DNA of 64,000 bases, from contig NC_092569.1 in NCBI RefSeq assembly GCF_037975245.1, positions 11,100,501 to 11,164,500 on the forward strand, given 5' to 3'. This document shows positions 55,780 through 64,000 of the stretch, piece after piece (the stretch's first letter is position 1; every line of letters starts with the position of its first letter). The position numbers and the translations under genes are program-made. The stretch comes from Apostichopus japonicus. Taxonomy: Eukaryota; Echinodermata; Holothuroidea; Aspidochirotida; Stichopodidae. The notes below the pieces were generated by a model. The model saw nothing but the letters and a program-made list of their open reading frames with translations. It made no database searches and had not been told where the DNA came from.

Positions 55780-56397
55780 AAACGTCTTGCCAAGGGTTCT
55801 TCTTGTTTTCTCTGGTTCACCATTCTCATTTGGATGGACGCTGTCTCGTCTATTTCTTTCGCTGTTAATGGTCACCATCTACGAACCCTTTGATGAGCAA
55901 TACGTTTGTTACCTTGCCTGCCTTCATTGACGTACACGTCATAACATTGAAATGTATCCTGACAACATCTGTAACCCATGGTAACGTAACTGTTAGGAAA
56001 GCCCTTGCCCAAACCCTTGCTGACGTCATTATAACCTTCCCTTGGGAGACTTACACATTGAATGAAAAAATCATCTTTTTCAAAGAGTCGATGTTGAATT
56101 GCAACACGAAGCTTACTGCAAAATTATATGTCATTGAGAAAAAGTGATGTCTATCATTTTCGCAAGTTACAAGCTCTAAACTGAGTTATTATTCTTGTTG
56201 ATGCCCCGTTATCATTGCCTTGGGTGGTTCAACCCTCCCATCCCTCTTCGTTTCTGTCTCTCCCCCTACCTCATCCCCTACTTTCCTTCTTCTCATTCCT
56301 TCGTTTTTAAAGAAGAGAGATTTAAACAATTAAGTTTAAAACATGTTTGTCCTTAATTAGGCATAAACGGTACTCGGAAACGAATTTTTCTTGGATT
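55780..56397. repeat. Inverted-repeat arm, partner at 1-652
   Basis: Reverse complement of 1-652. On the + strand 55890-56147 is open, and its first part (55890 to about 56060) is the homologue of the - strand frame at 372-626. It lies just beyond the broken FREP copy. Confidence 0.75.
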
Positions 56398-56399
56398 TC

Positions 56400-57059
56400 C
56401 TTCATAGGCCAGTAAATAATCACATCTTTATTTGGGTCGCAAAATGAGTACACCACGGCACGACGCATATCTAGGGGACGTGTCACAATGGTCAATGTTA
56501 ACGTTACCAGCAGGTCTAATGGAATGTTCAGAGAGAATCGATTCATTCTCGTTTTAGCTGTGTGAGATTCGGACGGTAATTTGATGTAAATATATTGAAA
56601 GAAGTAGACGTTGCGTATTGTAACGCACAGACAGTTTCCTTATTGGAAAAACAGCTTATTTTTCTGTTTAAGATTGGCATCGTTGTTATACTTCATTGTA
56701 TAACGCTTGAAGATGAGTGAAACTCTTAGTCTTGCTTCAACAGAATAAAGCAAATTAAATTGTTTACAATCTGATGCAAACTTAATGAATTATTACGTTG
56801 CAAAAGTTTCAGTTGACTAGGTTCATGAAATTAAATTAATCAATGTGTGATTTTGCTGTACATTGTTGAAATAATTACTAAATTGACAACATTTGATAAA
56901 TAATTCCTTTGCAGCACAATGTTGATTTGTTTTTTTTAAGTTGAAAACTGTTAATACAAATAATCATAGTGTGGAAATTGCAACATAATATTAACAAAGA
57001 AGTCTTAATATTAAAACAACACTTCTACTGTTCCGTATTTTCTGAAATCAACGATTTAA
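56400..57059. other. Spacer, nothing recognised
   Basis: AT-rich sequence between the two inverted-repeat arms. No gene was seen. Confidence 0.45.
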
Positions 57060-57734
57060 ACTTTCCAGGATGACACCAGGAGAGTAACAATTTTTACTGT
57101 CAGTATTTAGTCCATTGTCACTCAAAAGCGTGTGCTATTACAACTGCGACATATAAAAGTTTGTGATATAAATTGCCACACGATGTTTCGAAGAACACAA
57201 TATTTAAATCAAGTTGTTGAGTGGTAGTGTCGGTGGGTGAGGGGAGGGTCGGGTGGGTTGGGTGGGTGCTAAATCCATACGGATACTATGTTCGTTTTTT
57301 TATATTTTTAGGTCATACCGGGCTTGATCCATCATCCAGTGTAATTAACAATTGAAATAAATAAAATAGTAAATATGAGGAAAGAAGTGTTTAATTTTCC
57401 CAAGGTTTCAATTTCATTTTATTGTTTGGAATATTCAACGTTAAATGTCTTATGTATGAGCAAACATTGATAATAGAACGAGAATCATGTCCATTACTAG
57501 GGTACGTTGCGTTGATATATCTTGATATCTATTAGCGTCCTCACTGGAGTATATTCATTGTTTTCCTGTACTTAAATGTGACGTTGATGTGCTTTCTTCA
57601 CTATCAGTCACGGGACTTCTCTATCCATATTTTCAGTCAGATGACATCTATATACTTGCTGAGGAACAGGAAAACTAGCTCGATCTGATCAACTACAATT
57701 CGCAGTTTTGTCAAGAAATCTCTCGTATTCACGG

Positions 57735-57997
57735 CTAAAAGGGACGAATCTTCATTTCTGAATATTTGATATTGTAATAGCTGCCGGGTAAGTAATACCA
57801 ATAAAGACTGCTATAACTACCTCGGCTGGCGTGGTAGTCTCCATTGAGGTTGGAATAATAACAAGACCTGTACCACCAGGCACCGTGATAAGTGACCGCA
57901 CAGTGGCGTCCATCAACATCGTTGTCACTGTCCTTGGTACTGAATTGGTAGTTGAGGTGATAACGAAGAGCATAACCATCAGGGTTGCTACGAGTGT
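57735..57997 (-). CDS. FREP-D exon 8: fibrinogen P subdomain and stop
   Basis: 263 nt: DTRSNPDG, FSTKDSDNDV (calcium site), CAVTYHGAWWY, NLNGDYHA, MKIRPF, then a stop codon. Confidence 0.92.
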
Positions 57998-60900
57998 CTG
58001 CAAAGAAGAACAAATAACAGATATATGAAAATTCTATGTAATGCCACGGAAAGATAAACATATTGATTCGCTTGAAATGAGATATTAATTTATTAAGAGT
58101 TTCATTAATGAATTAACGTTTATGGTTCATTATTCCACTTATGGCAAATTAAATGTTATCTTTTATTATTCTTAGTTTCTTTCAATAAGGTATTTTTAAT
58201 TTTATACCAAAATCATATTTCGGTAATGCTGAATCACTTGTGCTGTAATATCTAAGAACAAAAATATAATATAATATAAAATACAAAACATGACGTATAA
58301 TAAGGTGTATCAAAAGCGTTCATACTGTTTTCAATGAAATAAACCGCAGTAAAGTAATGTTAACTGATACGGCATCATTGTTGCAAGTAAATGACTCAAA
58401 AACAAACATTGTGGCCTGAAACTTGGTTTTGCCCTTCTGATACAGTTAAATGATGCTAATTTTAATTTTGTGCAATTGTATATTCGAAAAAGTATTGTAT
58501 ACATAGTGCATGACTGTTGCGTGGACGTGGGTGCATTGGTTAGTGTATTACATAGGTGACTATGTGCAGGTCTGAAATTGGACAAGAACATGGTATGAGA
58601 ATGATTCACTTTGCTGTTGATGTTTAATGGATTAGGTAATCTTATTAGTGTCTTTGTTTTACTTATTTATGAAAGGAAGGATACAAATCTCAAGAAGAGA
58701 AATACGGATAAATCAATCCATCCACTCGTCATCGTGTTAATATATTATTGCATTATCACTGCAAATCATTTATTTATGTAAGTCTTCGGTCAAATATATG
58801 TAGGAAACCTTATAATATGATATTCCCAAGATAACACATAATAAAGAACATTTAACTACGGACAGACCGTAGAAGCATTTATAGTTTTAGAATTGTTCAA
58901 ATATCTAAATGATGTGTATGTAACCAACTAAATTGTAACAAACCCGCTGTTCCACTGTAGGTTCCAAGTTGAGATAACCGATATTTGTCGCTTTCGTCAT
59001 TAATCCGGAAGTTGTCAAACTTGGCATAGTATGGAGTACCATCTCTGTTCACCAGATCGATCCTTATTTCATATCTCTTTTGATTGGTCAAGTTAGAAAG
59101 CTTATCATTTCCAAGCCAAAACTCGTGGTCTAATTCTCCAAAACCTTCTTTGTAGCTGTCCCATCCGAGGTAGAAATCCTCGGTTCCATCCACACGACGC
59201 TGAAAAACCTTTGTTTAAAAGTGTGAATAAGAGGAATACTTTTGTCATGATCAAATATAGCAAGCGATTAACTAAATTGTCAACATTCTTAGAAACATTA
59301 GAGTTGAAAATCGTAGACTTAAACGAATTTGAAGGAACTGATAAAGGAAAACCTCTTTAAAACATTTTTATTTAATTTATTTCCATTACGTAGATCGTTC
59401 GTTCTACTGCAGATATTAGCCTGTAATGAGAGTATGACAAAATGACAATTCGCTTGAAAGGGATCTTTAAATCGTGAGAGAGCAGATACATAGTAATGGC
59501 TTCAGTGTGGATATTTTCCTGAAGGAAAATACAGTTCAGTATTTGTTCACTATAAGAATATATTGTATTTGCATATTTTACTCGTCGTTTAATATTCTAT
59601 GTAGAATGGAACAGGGTTATTTTGATATATGGTAACTGTGGTTTAAAGTGAATTCATTAAGAACGAATATCCATTTTTATTTATAGCCTTGTATCAATAA
59701 CGGTCACTACACTGGTTTGTGATTTTGTTTGTCTATTCTACTACAATCGACCAGAAGGTATATTCTATGACTCTTGTACTTTTGTGCACAACAGTGCTTT
59801 GTAGTGCAATGTAATGCATTGTATTTTCTTACGTGCAGCTAGGGTATTGATTGTGTTTGTTAAAGAACAATGTAGTGTAGTATTGTGTGTTCATCGTGGT
59901 TCAATATCTAAAGTGTAGTTTAATACAGTGTATTACCGATTAAGTGTGATCAATGCGGTTATGATCAATGGAATGACTTACCGTCCATCCTCCTCCGTCA
60001 GTCATGTTGCAGTAAACCTCAAATGCCTCGCCGGTCCACCCAGTTGGTTTGATTCTGTATATATCGTTATCCACGGATCCATCCTCGTAAATTTCCTGAC
60101 AATCTTTAGGATGGCATGCATATTCTTCATCCCATGTGATCTGCCCGTTGGTACAAACACCTTTTCTTGTACATCCAGGGTTCACGTAAGAGCCACCTTC
60201 CTGAAACACAAAATTATTCTTTACTTTAATGTTTACAGATTATATTTAACCCTGATGTTGTTTTTCTTATCATCCATGGTAAATACTGTTCTGTATTGTA
60301 ATGTCCCTTTGTAAGGACTAAAATTCCCTACGCGGAGTAAACTATAATTTGGCAGGTATTCCTATAACTGCTTAGTTGAATGGACTCAAAAATAATTCAT
60401 ATATTGGAATTTGATTGAACTTATATTGAATTCATTATAAAAGATAATATTTTCAGTGACTGACTGGTTATATGGAGAAAGCTTAAACAATGCTGTTGTT
60501 TGCAGAATAGTTGTTGGAAACTGTCATAGTGAATATTCTTTGACATATAGCTCCAGATTTGACTGCCTAAAAGTTTACAAATCAAATGAAAAACAAACAA
60601 CTTACTGGAATAACTGTTTGTCCCTCTGATTCGTAACATCCACACTGTTCTTGAGGTACACAGTCTGATCCCTTCATGAAGTATCCATCGGAACAAACAC
60701 AGGCTTCGGCATCATTACAGACCCCATCCTGACACACTTCTGGAGCACCACAAGTCCGCTGACAGGAGTTACTGCAGTTTCTATAGACCATGTTGTAGGG
60801 ACAAAGTGTTATAACGTCTGCGGGAATAAATATGTCGGTAAAATTGAAACATATTGATGATGTAAACTTCGTTGTGTATTTTAACTGCAATGAACATGCT

Positions 60901-62845
60901 GTGAAACTTGTATCAAATGCCAATATTACAACATACTCCATCAGAAAAACAAACACATGGCCAGGTGTAAATGATCTCTAGCGATATCATCATATATTGT
61001 TATTGTTCTTAGATAAGCTCTTAACATACGTGGCAACTGTTTACCTGACAAAACTGAATCCATTAGTTGTCAGCCTAAAAATGAAGAACTAATTTCCTTA
61101 AGTTACTGTTTCACATAATAGTAATACAAATAGCAAATGGAAGGTACAAGTAACACTGATGATTGGGTAAACATGGGCAGATCCACGAAGTAAACAGTAA
61201 GGCAGTGTGGCACATGGGTCGTTAAAGCTGATTCCCATGTAGAGGAATCTGCGGTCGCTCTCCCAGAAAAAAGTTTCGACTTTAGATTGCCGATTTAGGC
61301 TATAAATTATGTCTAATATTAGACTTTTACTTAAGAATATGCCAATAACTACAGTTGTTTGTGTTTGCGTTGAAGGGGAGGGGGTGGGGGTGGGGGTCAT
61401 CACAGGTTTCTGGATCCGCGCATGATACGGCTATATGAGGTCCAAGCTGCCTATTGTGGTGAACTAAAGGTCATCTGACCCGATAACTGGGCTAAGGGGA
61501 ACAAATAGTAAGGATATTAAGCAGAAATGTTGATATAACTTACCTGTTCTTCCAGAAAAATTTCCAAGACTGAACAACTTGAAGTTGCTGAATTCATCAC
61601 TAATGCGGAAGTTATCGTAAGAAACACGGATTAAGGAACCATGTGATGACGTCATCTCAATTACCAATTGATACTTCCTTTGATTGGTCAAGTAAGAAAG
61701 CCTCTCATTACCGAGCCAGAATTCCTGAGATAAAAAGCCGAAGCCAGACTTGTAGCTGTCCCAGTCACGACTGAAGTCGATGGAACCGTCAATGCGACGT
61801 TGTATTACCTAACAGTGTAAATGATTTAGGAAATGATATCAAAGTAATTGATGTGTGTATTGTGAATATACGTCACTAGAAATCATTCTTTTGCCAAAGA
61901 TAGTCTTTAATGCTTTATATCAGGATATGCATGCTGTGTATTATGTATGCGCATCTACCTATTGTGGTATCACCCGGAAAAATTGGTAAATTAAAAGGGG
62001 GAGGGAAAGAGAAACAGAATAAGAGAGAAAGAAACATGTAAAAGTAAATCGACTGTAGAGACCTACCGTCCATCCACCAGAACTGTCTGCGTTATCACAG
62101 TAAACCTCAAACGGTTCTAGATAACCATCTGGTTTGATCATGAAGACACCAGTAGAGTTATGAGATGAACATTGCTCCTGGACTTCTCTGCAATCTCTCG
62201 GGTAATTCGATTGTTGGTAGAAGAAAAACGACGAACCTAGTACGTCCAAGAAAGTAAATTGGTTTGCTTTTGAGAGTTGATAAACAGTGAAGTTTAAATA
62301 AAATGTAATTGTTATGTCTAACTAGCATGCGATGAATCTAAATATTAACGTATTTTAATATTAATGTATTTAGCACGCTGTATTGCCTGTTCTAGCTGAT
62401 ATCCAACTTATCATTTGAAGGACACAAATCTTTCGAAATCGAACGAAAACGAAAAGTATATTTGTCTAAAACATTCACAATAAATGATCACTGAATGTTA
62501 ATAACGATTGCTAAGGAAGTAAGATCATAAATATAACATAAACCTATGTATTCAAACAATTCTAATGATATTTAATCATGACGTCTTACCTGAAGACTTC
62601 ACTTACATAACATTAAAGGACTGCAAAGTTAACTTACTTAAACTATTATCACTGACCGTTTAATAACCACTGATTAGGAAATAGCATCATAATTATAACG
62701 TTAATCCACATATTCGTAAAATTTTTATGTTACTAAATCATGACGTCATATTTTGATGACTCATTTACATAAGATTAGAGGCCTGCCAAGTTCACTTACC
62801 TACACTAGTGTCACCAGTGTTGTCATTGATTGTCTGTAGAGCATC
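57735..62845 (-). CDS. FREP-D: inverted paralogue of FREP-B without EGF (5' end outside window)
   Basis: Exons on the - strand: 62845-62800 (linker), 62236-62067 (fibrinogen A), 61808-61544 (B), 60817-60606 (TIL), 60200-59982 (TILa and second A), 59208-58944 (second B), 57997-57735 (P and stop). They sum to 1440 nt, 479 residues plus a signal peptide that should lie beyond 64000. All junctions are in frame and no stop or frameshift is visible. Compared with FREP-B, the sixth exon is 90 nt shorter and lacks the EGF core: DEEYACHPKDCQEIY replaces a longer cysteine-rich stretch. The final exon lacks two codons before its stop. Residue differences are scattered, so this is a true paralogue or a diverged haplotype copy. 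A candidate AATAAA is on the - strand at 57418-57423. Confidence 0.85.
58944..59208 (-). CDS. FREP-D exon 7: second fibrinogen B subdomain
   Basis: 265 nt: VFQRRVDGTEDFYLGWD, DHEFWLGNDKLSNL. It shares the weak GTTTGT donor with FREP-B. Confidence 0.88.
59982..60200 (-). CDS. FREP-D exon 6: TILa and second fibrinogen A, EGF deleted
   Basis: 219 nt against 309 in FREP-B. The deletion junction is near 60106-60113. The frame is kept, and the exon ends TDGGGWT at a GTAAGT donor. Confidence 0.88.
60606..60817 (-). CDS. FREP-D exon 5: TIL module
   Basis: 212 nt: CPYNMVYRNCSNSCQRTC, CVCSDGYFMKGSDC, QEQCGC. All cysteines of FREP-B are kept. Confidence 0.88.
61544..61808 (-). CDS. FREP-D exon 4: fibrinogen B subdomain, first copy
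   Basis: 265 nt beginning VIQRR, with FWLGNERLSYL and TNQRKYQLVIEM. It enters the TIL exon in phase 1. Confidence 0.88.
62067..62236 (-). CDS. FREP-D exon 3: fibrinogen A subdomain, first copy
   Basis: 170 nt, nearly identical to FREP-B exon 3: YPRDCREVQEQC, GVFMIKPDGYLEPFEVYCDN. The donor is GTAGGT. Confidence 0.88.
62800..62845 (-). CDS. FREP-D exon 2: short linker
   Basis: 46 nt, reading DALQTINDNTGDTSV plus one base, between a CAG acceptor and a GTAAGT donor. Confidence 0.75.
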
Positions 62846-64000
62846 CTGTTAAATGGAAATTAATACAAAATATAGTTAATTGGCAAATTTACGTATTCAG
62901 GTGTAACTAAGGTGATGTATACTTTACTCAGTATTTTAAATGACTGATATGCTGCAGTGCAGGGTGTGGTAAATGTGTGTGTGTGCATGGGAGGGGTGGG
63001 GCTGGCTCGGTGACAATACCGTCGTGCCTATCTCGCCACTTATTGCTACATGCGAAAACAATCTGGGAGGTGAGTAGGTTGATGGAACGAGTTGGAACTT
63101 TCTAGTTCGCAGTGCAACAATGTAATTAATCAGGCTATTGTTTCGAATTGTAAACTCGTTTAACAAATGCTTATTCCTTTAACCTCCAATTTTGAAGCTT
63201 GTTTGTTGATATCAAATATACAATCTTAACGGAGAATATATCATTTGAAACGAATGACGATATAACGACACTACTATCACCCTTATAAACCTAGATATAA
63301 GTTACGTTTTGTAAAATAAACAAATGAATTCACAACTTCGCATATTTATGTTGAAAAGCGTTACAAAGCCATTAGACGAACAAGTTTAAGAAAAGGCAAT
63401 TACTCTAACGTAGATATTTTATCTAGTACTTTGATATATATATATGCCTCTTTAACATAAACGAAGTATCATTTAGCAATAATTTCCTGGTTGGCACAAA
63501 TATAACAAACATATTGCGCCACGAAAATCACTCTGGGGAAGTTGTGACAACAAAATCACAATACTTGCATTGGCAGTAATGATAAAGTCACGAAAAACAA
63601 TATTTTTAATTTAAAGGAAGAATAGTCAATGACAAGATTTCCTTGTTTTTTTAAAAGACAAATGATTTCTCAAAAATCGTGTTTTTTGAAGTGGCAGTCG
63701 CAATTAGATAAAGAAAGGCACACAAGTTATTAAGCTGTGAGCAACTAAATATTACTGTATCTTGGAGCATTTGTAATAAGAGCTCTTCGAAGTAACATTC
63801 TTCATCAGAAGCGAACCAGGCGGCTGCGTAGAGTACGTTTAAGATAACATCAATATTACAACGAGAACCCTAAATTAGCAAACATGTTGCGAAATGGGTT
63901 GACAATTTTGTATATAATATTCGATGTATGTGGCCCCCCGTGCTCTCATCACCTTAGTCACCAAACTACAACTACTTAGAAAAATATTTTAGCTTCACCA
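62846..64000 (-). other. FREP-D intron 1, running off the window
   Basis: Inverted copy of 22610-23802 in FREP-B intron 1. No exon was seen; the signal-peptide exon is expected to the right of the window. Confidence 0.6.

Larger units (their letters stand above)
57060..64000 (-). repeat. Right arm of large inverted duplication (FREP-D side)
   Basis: Reverse complement of about 22610-29523. It includes FREP-D, the G-rich tract at 57228-57267 and, at the extreme right edge, the end of the 35-bp minisatellite region, so the arm continues past the window. Confidence 0.85.

Overview
This is eukaryotic, intron-rich, AT-rich DNA. It holds a cluster of secreted fibrinogen-related protein (FREP) genes whose coding parts are short exons, interleaved with retroelements, minisatellites and long (TA)n tracts. 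Multi-domain secreted FREPs, BEL/Pao and Penelope-like retroelements and this intron structure fit a marine invertebrate. An echinoderm, perhaps a sea cucumber, is my best guess (inference, about 0.6). No bacterial genes, CRISPR array, rRNA or tRNA gene was recognised.

Layout. 1-652 is one half of an inverted repeat whose partner is 55780-56397. FREP-A (- strand, 10774 to 2443) has 8 exons. 11109-11376 is a minisatellite containing a piece of a FREP exon. 13345-14180 is a 418-bp tandem duplication. FREP-B (+ strand, 17792 to 28828) has 8 exons, the first being a signal-peptide exon about 5.9 kb upstream of the rest. 29524-30703 is a truncated Penelope-like element (PLE) followed by (TA)n and a MITE-like element. 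35052-41788 is a BEL/Pao LTR retrotransposon with near-identical LTRs but no reverse transcriptase domain. FREP-C (- strand, 53298 to 45090) is a simple signal + single fibrinogen-domain gene with a second PLE and a 250-bp (TA)n tract in an intron. 54480-55581 is a broken duplicate of the last two FREP-C exons. FREP-D (- strand, 62845 to 57735; first exon beyond the window) is an inverted near-copy of FREP-B.

FREP-A, B and D share an unusual order: signal, short linker, a fibrinogen domain missing its C-terminal (P) subdomain, TIL cysteine-rich module, TILa/EGF region, then a complete fibrinogen domain. Every splice junction I placed keeps frame. Intron phases are such that skipping exons 5-7 would join the half domain to the final fibrinogen exon and give the simple form that FREP-C encodes. 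FREP-D has lost the EGF core by a 90-bp in-frame deletion between two CCTA repeats. These proteins are probably secreted lectin-like recognition proteins (family knowledge). Their ligands cannot be read from sequence.

The FREP-B and FREP-D loci form arms of an inverted duplication, about 22.6-29.5 kb against 57.06-64.0 kb, running off the right edge. The inner end of the left arm coincides with the PLE insertion. Together with the second inverted pair, the FREP-C duplicate and the exon-derived minisatellite, this shows a locus that has repeatedly duplicated and rearranged.
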